Shown one piece after another: positions 15,534 through 24,609 of a DNA stretch of 52,640 nucleotides (positions are counted from its first letter, which is position 1; every line of letters begins with the position of its first letter). The notes beneath the pieces were generated by a model, which worked only from the letters and a program-made list of their open reading frames with translations, was not told where the DNA came from and ran no database searches. Position numbers and translations under genes: made by a program. This DNA is from JANNNX01 sp031398745 (GTDB lineage Bacteria > Actinomycetota > Acidimicrobiia > Acidimicrobiales > CADCSY01). The stretch covers positions 1 to 52,640 of the forward strand of contig JANNNX010000070.1 of the NCBI GenBank assembly GCA_031398745.1. Reading direction: 5' to 3'.

Positions 15534-16852
15534 GAGGCCTCCTCGGTCGGGCCGGGTTGCGGCGGCGGGGCAACGTCGGCGGTGATCTCGGCCACCCGAC
15601 TGGCGATGCGACCGCCGGCGACGGTCGTGAGCAGCAGGTCGCCCACGGCGACCTCGTCGATGTGGCGCAGGGCTCGGCCGTCGGGGCGCCGGGTGATCGA
15701 CCAGCCCCGGGCCACCAGGCGCTCGGGGTCGACCGCCCGCAGGCGGGCGTCGCCCAGGTCGACGACTCCGTCGGCCCGGGCCAGCAGGGCGGTGGCCGAG
15801 CGCGCGGCCCGGGCGCCGAGCTGGACCAGGTGGCGATCCTCGGCGTCGAGCCGGTGGCCGAGGCGCCCGGGGCCCAGGCGGGTGACGGCGCTCGCCACCC
15901 GCTCGTCGGCCCGGGCCACCAGCATCCGGGAGCCGGTGGCGACACCGGCCCAGACCGCCTCGACCCGCGCCTGGCCGGCCCGGACCTGGTCGACCACCGC
16001 GGCCGCGCAGGCGGTGGGCGTCTTGGCCCGCCGATGGGCCACGGCGTCGACCACGGTGGTGTCGATCTCGTGGCCGATGCCGGTCAGCACCGGCACCGGC
16101 ATGGTCGCCACTGCCCGGGCCACCCGCTCGCTGTCGAAGGCGACCAGGTCGCTACGGGCCCCGCCGCCCCGCACCACCAGGACGACGTCGACCGCCTCGC
16201 TCCGGAGGTGGTGCAGCGCGGCCAGCACCGAGGCCTCGGCGCCCGCGCCCTGGACCTGAGCGTCGGCCACCCGCACGTCGAAGCCGATGCCCGACGCCTC
16301 GAGCTCGTGGATGACGTCGTGGTAGGCGGCCGACCCGACGCTGGTGACGAGTCCGATCCGCAGGGGCGCGACCGGGAAGGGGAGGCGACCGTTGCGGTCG
16401 AGGAGACCGTCGGCGGCCAGCGCCCGCAGTGCCCGCTCGCGGGCGAGCGCCAGCCGGCCGAGGGTGAAGGCCGGATCGATGGCCGAGATGGTGAGCTGCA
16501 CCCGACCCATGAACTGCTGGACCCGGCCCCGGACCCGGACCTCGAGCTCGTCGGCCAGGCGGAGCTCGGGAGCCTGGGCGAGCAGCTGGCGGCGGGTCCG
16601 ATCGAGTAGCGCCACCGCCACCGTTGGCACGGGGCCGGCCCGGGTGGTCTTCTCGACCAGCGAGAAGTACTGGTGGCCGTTGCGGTTGGCGTCGCGCAGA
16701 CCACTGATCTCGCCCTTGACCCACACCTCGTCGGGGAAGGCGCTGCGCAGCGCCCGGTCGACCCGGGCCACCAGCTCGCTGACGCCCAACGTCGGGGCCT
16801 CGTCGAAGAGGGCCGCTTGGGCGCCCTGGGGGGAGGGGTCAGCCAGCGCCAT
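15530..16852 (-). CDS. xseA: Exodeoxyribonuclease VII large subunit
   Basis: This 440-residue catalytic subunit of exonuclease VII has an N-terminal OB-fold (VWVKGEISGLRDANRNGHQYFSL within residues 40-70) and the family catalytic core with VVRGGGARSDLVAFDSE and TGIGHEIDTTVVD. The C-terminal half contains the long coiled-coil region that binds XseB, followed by RGWSITRRPDG. The ATG at 16852 gives the normal family length; the open frame continues far upstream only because of high GC. It is divergent from the MBL-fold gene, with 54 bp between starts. Confidence 0.93.
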   Translation of the reverse strand: MALADPSPQGAQAALFDEAPTLGVSELVARVDRALRSAFPDEVWVKGEISGLRDANRNGHQYFSLVEKTTRAGPVPTVAVALLDRTRRQLLAQAPELRLADELEVRVRGRVQQFMGRVQLTISAIDPAFTLGRLALARERALRALAADGLLDRNGRLPFPVAPLRIGLVTSVGSAAYHDVIHELEASGIGFDVRVADAQVQGAGAEASVLAALHHLRSEAVDVVLVVRGGGARSDLVAFDSERVARAVATMPVPVLTGIGHEIDTTVVDAVAHRRAKTPTACAAAVVDQVRAGQARVEAVWAGVATGSRMLVARADERVASAVTRLGPGRLGHRLDAEDRHLVQLGARAARSATALLARADGVVDLGDARLRAVDPERLVARGWSITRRPDGRALRHIDEVAVGDLLLTTVAGGRIASRVAEITADVAPPPQPGPTEEAS

Positions 16853-16906
16853 CGGGACATTCTGGCCCCCAGGGTGTGACAGCGACGCCGGCGCGAGACT
16901 CGTGGC

Positions 16907-17830
16907 GTGCCCGCCACCCGCATCGCCCCCGGGGTGGTCGAGATCGACACCCTGCTCGGGGGCCTCGAACGGGTGACCGCCGGGTACCTCCTCGAGGGCC
17001 CTCGTCCGGCCCTGGTCGAGACCGGCAGCCAGACCTCGGTGCCGGCGGTGCTCGACGCCCTGGCCGGCCTCGGGGTCACCCCCGGCGAGCTGTCGAGCAT
17101 CGTCGTGACCCACATCCACCTCGACCACGCCGGCGGGGTGGGCGACATCGCCGCCGCCTTCCCCGAGGCCACGGTGTACGTGCACGAGCGGGGCGCCCGA
17201 CACCTGGTCGACCCCGAGCGCCTGGTCCGCTCGGCGGCCATGGTCTACGGCGACCGCCTCGACTCGCTCTACGGGCGCCTGACCCCGACCGAGGCCGACC
17301 GGGTCCAGGTGCTCGACGACCTCGAGGCCCTCGACCTCGGGGGCGGGCGGACGCTCACCGCGGTCGACTCGCCGGGCCATGCCAAGCACCACCTCGGCCT
17401 GCACGACTCGGAGTCGGGCCTCCTCTTCGCCGGTGACGCGGTCGGGGTTCGCCTCCCCGACGTCGGGGTCCTGCGGCCGGCCGCTCCGCCACCCGACTTC
17501 GACCTCGAGCTGGCCCTGGCGTCGATCGGCCGCTTCGCCGACCGCCGCCCCTCGGGCATCGCCCTGGCCCACTACGGGTTGGTGCCCGAGCCCCAGCCCC
17601 TCCTCGAGGAGGCGGTCGAGACCCTGCGCCGCTGGGCCGAGGTGGCCGAGGTCGCCTGGCGCGACGGCGACGACCTGGCCGATGCCTTCGACGCCGCCTT
17701 CGGGGGCGACTTCGCCGACGTCGACCCCGGCGCCCGGGCCAAGCACGAGACCCTCAACGGCATCCACTCGAACGCCGCCGGCTTTCGCCGGTGGCTCCAG
17801 ACCCGAGACCGACCCGAAGGAGCGCGGTGA
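16907..17830 (+). CDS. MBL-fold metallohydrolase
   Basis: This 307-residue protein has the metallo-beta-lactamase fold with the zinc motif THIHLDHAGG (HxHxDH at residues 69-74), a later metal histidine in DSPGHAKHHLG and the aspartate of FAGDAVG. A C-terminal ~90-residue helical part follows the core. Such proteins are often thioesterases, lactonases or glyoxalase-II-like enzymes; the substrate cannot be named. It begins with GTG and its TGA overlaps the GTG of the next gene. Confidence 0.88.
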   Translation: MPATRIAPGVVEIDTLLGGLERVTAGYLLEGPRPALVETGSQTSVPAVLDALAGLGVTPGELSSIVVTHIHLDHAGGVGDIAAAFPEATVYVHERGARHLVDPERLVRSAAMVYGDRLDSLYGRLTPTEADRVQVLDDLEALDLGGGRTLTAVDSPGHAKHHLGLHDSESGLLFAGDAVGVRLPDVGVLRPAAPPPDFDLELALASIGRFADRRPSGIALAHYGLVPEPQPLLEEAVETLRRWAEVAEVAWRDGDDLADAFDAAFGGDFADVDPGARAKHETLNGIHSNAAGFRRWLQTRDRPEGAR

Positions 17831-18603
17831 CCGACTCCGACCTGCCCATCGGCGCCCACGTGAAGATGGAGGACCCACTGCCCACCGCCGAGGCGGTGGG
17901 CGCCAGCTGCGTGCAGCTCTTCCTCTCCGACCCCCAGGGCTGGAAGAAGCCGACGCCCCGCGACGATGCCGACGACCTCCGGGGGGCGACCATTCCGGTG
18001 TTCGTCCACTCGCCCTACCTGGTCAACCTGGCCGCCGCCAACCCCCGGGTGCGCCATCCCAGCCGCCAGATCCTGGCCCAGACGTGCGCCGCGGCGGCCG
18101 CCATCGGCGCCGCCGGGGTCGTCGTCCACGGCGGCCACGTCGAGGTGGCGGACGACGTCGAGGAGGGCATCGCCCGCTGGCGCAAGGGCCTCCAGCAGAT
18201 CGACACCCACGGCGTCCCCGTCCTGCTCGAGAACACCGCCGGCGGCGATCACGCCCTGGCTCGCTGGTTCGACACCATGGCCCGGCTGTGGGACGCCATC
18301 GGCGATCTGGGGACCGGCTTCTGCCTCGACACCTGCCATGCCCATGCCGCCGGCGAGGACATGACCGGCGTGGCCGAGCGGGTGCTGTCGATCACCGGGC
18401 GCATCGACCTCGTCCACTGCAACGACTCCCGCGACGAGTTCGGCTCGGGCCGCGACCGCCACGAGCACCTGGGCAAGGGCCACATCGATCCCGACGACCT
18501 GGTGTCGGTCGTGCGGGTGGCCGGGGCACCGGTCGTGTGCGAGACGTCGCTCGACCTGGTGGCCGAGGACATCGCCTTCCTGCGGGGGGCCCTGGCCGGT
18601 TAG
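17827..18603 (+). CDS. nfo: Endonuclease IV (AP endonuclease family 2) homologue
   Basis: This 258-residue TIM-barrel protein carries the AP-endonuclease-2 motifs: IGAHV at the start, VHSPYLVNLAA, VVVHGGHV (usually HPG), LLENTAGG, GFCLDTCHAHAAG, LVHCNDSRDEFGSGRDRHEHLG split, and CETS near the end. These supply the three-zinc site that cuts DNA at abasic sites. The GTG at 17827 overlaps the MBL gene stop, so the pair is coupled. Length is slightly short for Nfo (~280). Its 3' end overlaps the convergent kdpE by 4 bp. Confidence 0.85.
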   Translation: MTDSDLPIGAHVKMEDPLPTAEAVGASCVQLFLSDPQGWKKPTPRDDADDLRGATIPVFVHSPYLVNLAAANPRVRHPSRQILAQTCAAAAAIGAAGVVVHGGHVEVADDVEEGIARWRKGLQQIDTHGVPVLLENTAGGDHALARWFDTMARLWDAIGDLGTGFCLDTCHAHAAGEDMTGVAERVLSITGRIDLVHCNDSRDEFGSGRDRHEHLGKGHIDPDDLVSVVRVAGAPVVCETSLDLVAEDIAFLRGALAG

Positions 18604-19301
18604 CGGACCGGCGGCTGGAGTTCGAAGCGGTAGCCCATGCCCGGTTCGGTGAGGAAGTAGCGGGGCCGGGAGTGGTCGGGCTCGAGCTTGCGACGGATCT
18701 GGGCCAGGTAGACCCGCAGGTAGTTGGTCTCCCGCTCGTAGGCCGGACCCCAGACCTCCTGGAGCAGGTGGCGCTGGGTGACCAGTCGACCGGGGTTGCG
18801 GACGAGCACCTCGACGATGCGCCACTCGGTCGGGGTGAGGTGGATCTCTTGGCCGTCGGCGCCGGTGACCTTCGTCGTGGCCAGGTCGATGGCGAAGTCG
18901 TCGGTCCCCACCACCGCCGCCTCGCCGTCGGCCGCGGCCGGCCCGGCGCGACGCAGGGCGGCCCGCACCCGGGCCAGCAGCTCGTCCATCCCGAACGGCT
19001 TGGTGACGTAGTCGTCGGCTCCGGCGTCGAGCGCACCGACCTTGTCGGCCTCGGCCTCGCGCACCGACAGGACCACGATCGGGACCGCCGTCCACCCCCG
19101 GAGGCCTCGGACCACGTCGACTCCGTCGATGCCGGGCAGGCCGAGGTCGAGCAGCACCAGGTCGGGATGCTGCGAGGCGGCCAACGCCAGCCCCTCCTCA
19201 CCGGTGGCGGCCAGGTCGACCTCGTAGCCCCGAGCCCGGAGGTTGACGCCGAGGGCCCGGCGGATCTGGATCTCGTCGTCGACCACCAAGACCCGGGTCA
19301 C
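18600..19301 (-). CDS. kdpE: Response regulator KdpE (OmpR family)
   Basis: This 233-residue regulator has a receiver domain with DDE at residues 8-10, phospho-acceptor Asp52 and Lys101, followed by an OmpR/PhoB winged helix with LTPTEWRIVEVL and YLAQIRRKLEPD. It is the last gene of the kdp operon, overlaps kdpD by 4 bp, and should activate kdp transcription under potassium limitation or osmotic stress. A TTGACG direct repeat with 11-bp period at 27462-27478 is a candidate binding site. Confidence 0.95.
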   Translation of the reverse strand: MTRVLVVDDEIQIRRALGVNLRARGYEVDLAATGEEGLALAASQHPDLVLLDLGLPGIDGVDVVRGLRGWTAVPIVVLSVREAEADKVGALDAGADDYVTKPFGMDELLARVRAALRRAGPAAADGEAAVVGTDDFAIDLATTKVTGADGQEIHLTPTEWRIVEVLVRNPGRLVTQRHLLQEVWGPAYERETNYLRVYLAQIRRKLEPDHSRPRYFLTEPGMGYRFELQPPVR

Positions 19302-21859
19302 GGCGTTGGGGCCACGGGCAGGCCGATGGTGAGGGTCAACCCACCGCCGGGGGTGTCGTCGACGTCGAGGGTGGCGCCCATGGCCTCGACGAAGCCCTTG
19401 GCGACGGCCAGCCCGAGGCCGACGCCGGCATCGCTCGACCGGTCGCCCAGGCGCTGGAAGGGCTCGAAGATGCGGGAGCGGTCGGCCCGGGGCACGCCCG
19501 GGCCCTGATCGGCGATGCGCAGGTCGACCCGCTCGCCGACCCGACCCGCCTCGATGCGCACCGGCCGCTCCGGGGGTGACCAGACGAGGGCGTTGGACAC
19601 GATGTTGGCCACCGCCCGTTCGAGGAGGGCAGGGTCGGCGAGCACCAGCGGCACCGTCTCGGGCACCTCGATGACGACGCGGCGCTCGGCGGCCGACGTC
19701 GTGGTCAGGGCGTTGGCCACCACGTCCTCCAGGGCGGTGGGTCGGCAGGCCAGGTGCATGGCCCCCGACTGCAGCCGGCTCATGTCGAGCAGGTTGGCGA
19801 CCAGGCGGTCGAGGCGGTCGGCGGCCACGTCGATGTTGTCGAGCAGTGCCTGCTGGTCGTCGGCTGACCAGTCGACATCGTCCTGGAGCAGGGTCGTGAC
19901 CGAGGCCTTGATCGAGGCCAGCGGAGTGCGCAGGTCATGGGAGACGGCCTGGAGGAGGGCGGTGCGCAGGGCGTCGGTCTCGGCCAGGGCGTCGGCCGCG
20001 GCGGCGTCGGCCTGGAGTCGGCGACGCTCCAGGGCCACCGCCAGTTGGTCGGCCATGACCCTCACCACCCGCAGGTCGTCCGCGCTGAGGTGCCCGCCCA
20101 CGAGCACCAGCACCCGGTCGCCGTCGCGGTCGAGCCCGATGGCGATCCCGTCGTCGGGGGTGCGGGGGAGCTGGGCGCCGTCCCCCACCGCCACCCCCCA
20201 GCCCTCGCCGTCGACCCGCTCGAGCACGGCCACTGCGGCGAGCATGAAGGTCGAGCGCAGGTGGGCCACCAACCGCGGTAGCGGGTCGAGGTCGGCGACC
20301 AGGGTGGCGGTGGCCCGCGCCAGGGCCGCGGCCTCGGCCCGGGAGCGACTGGCATCCCCGGTCCGGCGGGCGGCGACATCGACCAGGGTGCTGACGGTGC
20401 CGGCCACCGCGACGAACACCACCAGCGCGATCACGTTCTCCGACTGGGCGATGGTGAGGGTGTGGACCGGCGGCACCAGGAACCAGTTGGCCAGCACCGA
20501 GGTGCCGACGGCCGCCACCAGACCGGTGACTAGGCCTCCCACCGCGGCGACCAGCACCACCGCGGCCAGGCACACCAGCAGCAGCGCCGAGAGCCCGAGC
20601 GTGCCGCGTTGGGTGGCCAGCAGGGCCACCAACACCGGCAGACCGACCAAGGTGAGCGCCGCGCCCGCGAGGTGGCGTGCCGGGGTCAGCGGCGTGGCCC
20701 GTCGAGACCACTGCCCCCCGGGGCGGCGCCCGGCCGGGTGGGGCCCCGGGCCGCCGGTTGTCGGGCCGCTGCCGGCCGCGTCGTCACCGCCGTCGCCGGC
20801 GATGACGTGGAGGTCGATGCCCCGGGCGTGGGCCAGGGCAGTCCCCACCGTCGAGCGCCGCAGCCGGCTGGTCAACCCCCGGTGGCGGCTGTCGCCGAGC
20901 ACCAGTTGCGTCGCCTGCTCGGCCTCGGCGAACTCGACCAGGGTGCGGCCCACGTCGTCGCCCGCCACCTCGTGGTACTGCCCCTCGAGCTCGCCGAGGA
21001 GCGTGCGCTGCTCGACCAGGGCCGCCACCGGTCCGCTGGCCAGGCCGTCGTCTCGGAGCACGTGCACGCCCAGCAGCTCGCCCCGGGCCCGGCCGGCCAG
21101 CCGGGCGGCTCGGCGGATGACGTGCAGGCGGCCGGGCTGGCCGTCGAGGGCGACCACCACCCGCTCCCGCGTCTCCCAGGTCTCGGTGATGCCGTGGGCC
21201 GCCAGGTAGTCGTGCAGCGAGCCCTCGACCTGGTCGGCCACCCACAGGAGGGCGAGCTCTCGCAGCGCCCCGAGGTTCCCCGGGCGGAAGTAGTTGGCCA
21301 GCGCGGCATCGACCCGCTCGGCGGGGTAGATGTTGCCGTGGGCCATCCGCCGCCGGAGGGCCTCGGGGCTCATGTCCACCAGCTCGATCTGGTCGGCTCG
21401 ACGCACCACCGCATCGGGCACGGTCTCGCGTTGGACCACGCCGGTGATGCGCTCGATCACGTCGTTGAGCGACTCGAGGTGCTGGACGTTGACCGTGGAG
21501 ATGACCTCCACACCGGCGTCGAGGAGCGCCTCGACGTCCTGCCATCGCTTCTCGTGGGTGCTGCCGGGCACGTTGGTGTGGGCCAGCTCGTCGACCAGGA
21601 CGACCTCCGGCCGCCGGGCCAGGAGGGTGTCGAGGTCCATCTCCTCGAGCTCGGTGCCCCGATAGCGGAGGCGGCGCCGGGGCACCACCTCCAGGTCTCG
21701 GAGCTGGGCCGCGGTCTTCGGGCGGCCGTGGGTCTCCACGTAGCCGACGACGACATCGGTGCCTCGCTGGTGGCGCCGCCAGCCCTCGTCGAGCATGGCG
21801 AAGGTCTTGCCGACGCCCGGCGCGGCGCCGAGGTAGATGCGCAGGATCCCGCGGGCCAT
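19298..21859 (-). CDS. kdpD: Sensor histidine kinase KdpD
   Basis: This 853-residue sensor contains the N-terminal KdpD domain with the Walker-like GAAPGVGKT at residues 11-19 and DELAHTNVPGS, a universal-stress-protein-like domain (VVALDGQPG, VLGDSRHRGL), four membrane helices at about 400-510 (DUF4118 region), a GAF-like segment, and a histidine kinase core with SHDLRTP (His641), the N-box (NIVSNAL), and GVGLGLAVAKG. It senses potassium or turgor and phosphorylates KdpE. It follows kdpC by 26 bp. A Gly/Pro-rich linker before the helices is longer than usual. Confidence 0.95.
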   Translation of the reverse strand: MARGILRIYLGAAPGVGKTFAMLDEGWRRHQRGTDVVVGYVETHGRPKTAAQLRDLEVVPRRRLRYRGTELEEMDLDTLLARRPEVVLVDELAHTNVPGSTHEKRWQDVEALLDAGVEVISTVNVQHLESLNDVIERITGVVQRETVPDAVVRRADQIELVDMSPEALRRRMAHGNIYPAERVDAALANYFRPGNLGALRELALLWVADQVEGSLHDYLAAHGITETWETRERVVVALDGQPGRLHVIRRAARLAGRARGELLGVHVLRDDGLASGPVAALVEQRTLLGELEGQYHEVAGDDVGRTLVEFAEAEQATQLVLGDSRHRGLTSRLRRSTVGTALAHARGIDLHVIAGDGGDDAAGSGPTTGGPGPHPAGRRPGGQWSRRATPLTPARHLAGAALTLVGLPVLVALLATQRGTLGLSALLLVCLAAVVLVAAVGGLVTGLVAAVGTSVLANWFLVPPVHTLTIAQSENVIALVVFVAVAGTVSTLVDVAARRTGDASRSRAEAAALARATATLVADLDPLPRLVAHLRSTFMLAAVAVLERVDGEGWGVAVGDGAQLPRTPDDGIAIGLDRDGDRVLVLVGGHLSADDLRVVRVMADQLAVALERRRLQADAAAADALAETDALRTALLQAVSHDLRTPLASIKASVTTLLQDDVDWSADDQQALLDNIDVAADRLDRLVANLLDMSRLQSGAMHLACRPTALEDVVANALTTTSAAERRVVIEVPETVPLVLADPALLERAVANIVSNALVWSPPERPVRIEAGRVGERVDLRIADQGPGVPRADRSRIFEPFQRLGDRSSDAGVGLGLAVAKGFVEAMGATLDVDDTPGGGLTLTIGLPVAPTP

Positions 21860-21885
21860 GGCTCAGTGTGGCGTCTCCGCCGCCG

Positions 21886-22542
21886 TCAGCCCCCGGCCAG
21901 TTCGTCGAGGGCGAGGTTCAGCTCGAGCACGTTGACCCCCCGTTCCCCGAGCACGCCGAGGTCGCGTTCGGTGGTGTGCGCATCGAGCAGCTCGAGGACC
22001 TGGTCGAGGTCCAGATCTCTGACCTCGGCCACCCGGGGGGCCTGCAGCCGGGCGTTGGCGATCGAGATGTGGGGGTCGAGACCGGAGCCGGAGGCGGTCA
22101 CCGCGTCGACCGGGACCGCCTGGTCGTCGTCGAGGCCGTTGGTCTCGCGGTAGGCCAGCACCCGCTCGGCCACCGTGGCCAGGAGGTCGTCGTTGGTCGG
22201 TCCGAGGTTCGAGGCGCCCGAGCCGACCAGGCTCAGGTCGTCGGGGTCGGCGGCTTCGACCTCGCCGGTCGGCTCCCCGTTGTCGTCGAGCACGTCGACC
22301 CACGAACCGGAGGCGGCGGCGCCGGCGGCCGACGGACGGGAGTGGAAGTACTCCTCGGTGCTGAAGCTCTGGCCGAGCAGTGACGACCCGACGACCTCGC
22401 CGTCACGCTCGAGCAGCGAGCCGTCGGCCTCGGCTTCGAAAGCCACCTGGGCGACGCCGGTGACGAGCAGTGGGTAGGCGACCCCGCACAGGAGGCTGAG
22501 GGCGACGAGGGCCCGGAGCCCCGCGAGCAGCTGGGTGTGCAT
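21886..22542 (-). CDS. kdpC: Potassium-transporting ATPase subunit KdpC
   Basis: This 218-residue protein has one N-terminal membrane helix and the KdpC pattern GSSLLGQSFSTEEYFHSRPS, NLGPTNDDLL, and VTASGSGLDPHISIANA near the C-terminus. KdpC is the accessory subunit that stabilises the KdpA-KdpB complex and affects ATP binding. The ATG at 22542 shares one base with the kdpB stop. The linker between the two conserved halves contains an acidic insertion (EVEAADPDD). Confidence 0.95.
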   Translation of the reverse strand: MHTQLLAGLRALVALSLLCGVAYPLLVTGVAQVAFEAEADGSLLERDGEVVGSSLLGQSFSTEEYFHSRPSAAGAAASGSWVDVLDDNGEPTGEVEAADPDDLSLVGSGASNLGPTNDDLLATVAERVLAYRETNGLDDDQAVPVDAVTASGSGLDPHISIANARLQAPRVAEVRDLDLDQVLELLDAHTTERDLGVLGERGVNVLELNLALDELAGG

Positions 22543-24602
22543 CAGTTCACTCCGAGGGCGGTGACGACGACGTCGATGGCCTTGATGCCGACGAACGGGG
22601 CCACGAGCCCACCCACGCCGTAGACGAGCAGGTTCCGTCGCAGCACCGCGGCCGCCCCGGCGGCGACGAACTTCACGCCCCGCAGGGCGAGCGGGATCAG
22701 GGCGATGATGACGAGGGCGTTGAAGATGACCGCCGACAGGATCGCCGAGCGGGGCGACTCGAGGTCCATCACGTTGAGGCGGTCGAGCTGGGGGAACACC
22801 CCGACGAACATCGCCGGGATGATGGCGAAGTACTTGGCGACGTCGTTGGCGATCGAGAACGTGGTCAGCGAGCCCCGGGTGATCAGCAGCTGCTTGCCGA
22901 TCTCGACGATCTCGATGAGCTTCGTCGGGTTCGAGTCGAGGTCGACCATGTTCCCGGCTTCCTTGGCGGCCTGGGTCCCGCTGTTCATGGCCACCCCCAC
23001 GTCGGCCTGGGCCAGGGCTGGGGCGTCGTTCGTCCCGTCGCCGGTCATCGCCACCAGGCGCCCGCCCTCCTGCTCGCGGCGGATCAGGCGCATCTTGTCC
23101 TCGGGGGTGGCCTCGGCCAGGAAGTCGTCGACCCCGGCCTCGGCCGCGATCGCCTGCGCGGTGAGGGGGTTGTCGCCGGTGATCATCACCGTCCGGATGC
23201 CCATGCGGCGCAGCTCCTCGAAGCGCTCGGCCATCCCCTGCTTGACGACGTCCTTGAGATGGATCACGCCGAGGACGCGGGTGCGGGAGTCGCCGTCGTG
23301 GCGGTCCTCGACCGCCACCGCCAAGGGCGTGCCGCCGCTGCGGGCGATGCCGTCGACCACCGCCCCGAGATCGCGGGGCACCGCGCCACCCTGCTCCTCC
23401 ACCCAGCGGCGCACCGACTCGGTGGCGCCCTTGCGGACCTGGCGACCGTCGAGGTCGACCCCGCTCATACGGGTCTGGGCGGTGAAGGGCACCAGGATGG
23501 CGCCCTGGAGGTCGCGCTCGCGCAGGCCGTAGCGCTCCTTGGCCAGCACCACGATCGAGCGGCCCTCGGGGGTCTCGTCCGACAGGCTGGCCAGCTGGGC
23601 GGCCTCGGCCAGCTCCGACTCGTCGACCCCGGCCAGCGCCACCAGCTCGGAGGCCTGGCGGTTGCCCAGGGTGATGGTCCCGGTCTTGTCGAGCAGCAGG
23701 GTCGCGCAGTCGCCGGCGGCTTCGACCGCCCGCCCCGACATGGCCAGCACGTTGCGCTGCACCAGCCGGTCCATACCGGCGATGCCGATGGCCGACAGCA
23801 GGGCCCCGATGGTCGTCGGGATCAGACAGACCAGCAGGGCGACCAGCACGATGACGTCCTGCTCGGCGCCGGAGTAGATCGAGAACGGCTGGAGCGTGAC
23901 GGTGGCCAGCAGGAACACCACGGTGAGCCCGGTCAGCAGGATGTTGAGGGCGATCTCGTTCGGCGTCTTCTGGCGACTCGCCCCCTCGACCAGGGCGATC
24001 ATGCGATCGAGGAAGGTCTCGCCGGCCCGGGCGGTGATGCGAACGACGATCTGGTCGGACAGCACCCGGGTGCCGCCGGTGACCGCCGAGCGGTCGCCAC
24101 CCGACTCGCGGATCACCGGAGCCGACTCGCCGGTGATGGCCGACTCGTCGACCGAGGCGATGCCCTCGACGACCTCGCCGTCCGACGGGATGGGCTCGCC
24201 GGCCGAGACCACGCAGAGGTCGCCCACCTGGAGCTGCGACGACGGCACCGGGGTGGTGGTGCCGTCGGGGTTGCGCCGGTTGGCCAGGGTGTCGCTGCGG
24301 GCCTGACGCAGGGTGGCGGCCTGGGCCTTTCCTCGTCCCTCGGCCATGGCCTCGGCGAAGTTGGCGAACACCACGGTGAACCAGAGCCAGGCCGCGACCA
24401 GGCCGGCGAAGAGGTTCTGGTCGCCGCCGGCGGAACCGAGGTCGCGCAGCCACAGGAAGGTGACCAGCACGCTGCCGAGCTCGACGATGAACATCACCGG
24501 GTTGCGAGCCATGTGGCGCGGGTGGAGCTTGACCACGCTGTCGACCGCGGCCTGGCGGACGATCGCCGGGTCGAGCAGCGAGCGACTGGAGGTGGTGGAC
24601 AT
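22542..24602 (-). CDS. kdpB: Potassium-transporting ATPase ATP-binding subunit KdpB
   Basis: This 686-residue P-type ATPase drives potassium uptake. It shows TGES at residues 157-160 (dephosphorylation loop), the phosphorylation motif DKTGT at 305-309 (Asp305), KGATES in the nucleotide domain and TGDGTNDAPALAQADVGVAM split in the hinge. The ATG at 24602 gives the normal family length; a frame extending to 24692 would enter kdpA. The gap to kdpA is 7 bp. All expected catalytic residues are present. Confidence 0.96.
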   Translation of the reverse strand: MSTTSSRSLLDPAIVRQAAVDSVVKLHPRHMARNPVMFIVELGSVLVTFLWLRDLGSAGGDQNLFAGLVAAWLWFTVVFANFAEAMAEGRGKAQAATLRQARSDTLANRRNPDGTTTPVPSSQLQVGDLCVVSAGEPIPSDGEVVEGIASVDESAITGESAPVIRESGGDRSAVTGGTRVLSDQIVVRITARAGETFLDRMIALVEGASRQKTPNEIALNILLTGLTVVFLLATVTLQPFSIYSGAEQDVIVLVALLVCLIPTTIGALLSAIGIAGMDRLVQRNVLAMSGRAVEAAGDCATLLLDKTGTITLGNRQASELVALAGVDESELAEAAQLASLSDETPEGRSIVVLAKERYGLRERDLQGAILVPFTAQTRMSGVDLDGRQVRKGATESVRRWVEEQGGAVPRDLGAVVDGIARSGGTPLAVAVEDRHDGDSRTRVLGVIHLKDVVKQGMAERFEELRRMGIRTVMITGDNPLTAQAIAAEAGVDDFLAEATPEDKMRLIRREQEGGRLVAMTGDGTNDAPALAQADVGVAMNSGTQAAKEAGNMVDLDSNPTKLIEIVEIGKQLLITRGSLTTFSIANDVAKYFAIIPAMFVGVFPQLDRLNVMDLESPRSAILSAVIFNALVIIALIPLALRGVKFVAAGAAAVLRRNLLVYGVGGLVAPFVGIKAIDVVVTALGVN

Positions 24603-24609
24603 GGCGCTC

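Noticed and set aside
13596..16259. Long plus-strand open frame of ~890 residues
   Set aside because: It overlaps the coiled-coil, SURF1 and xseBA genes on the other strand and has Arg/Ser-rich shadow composition.
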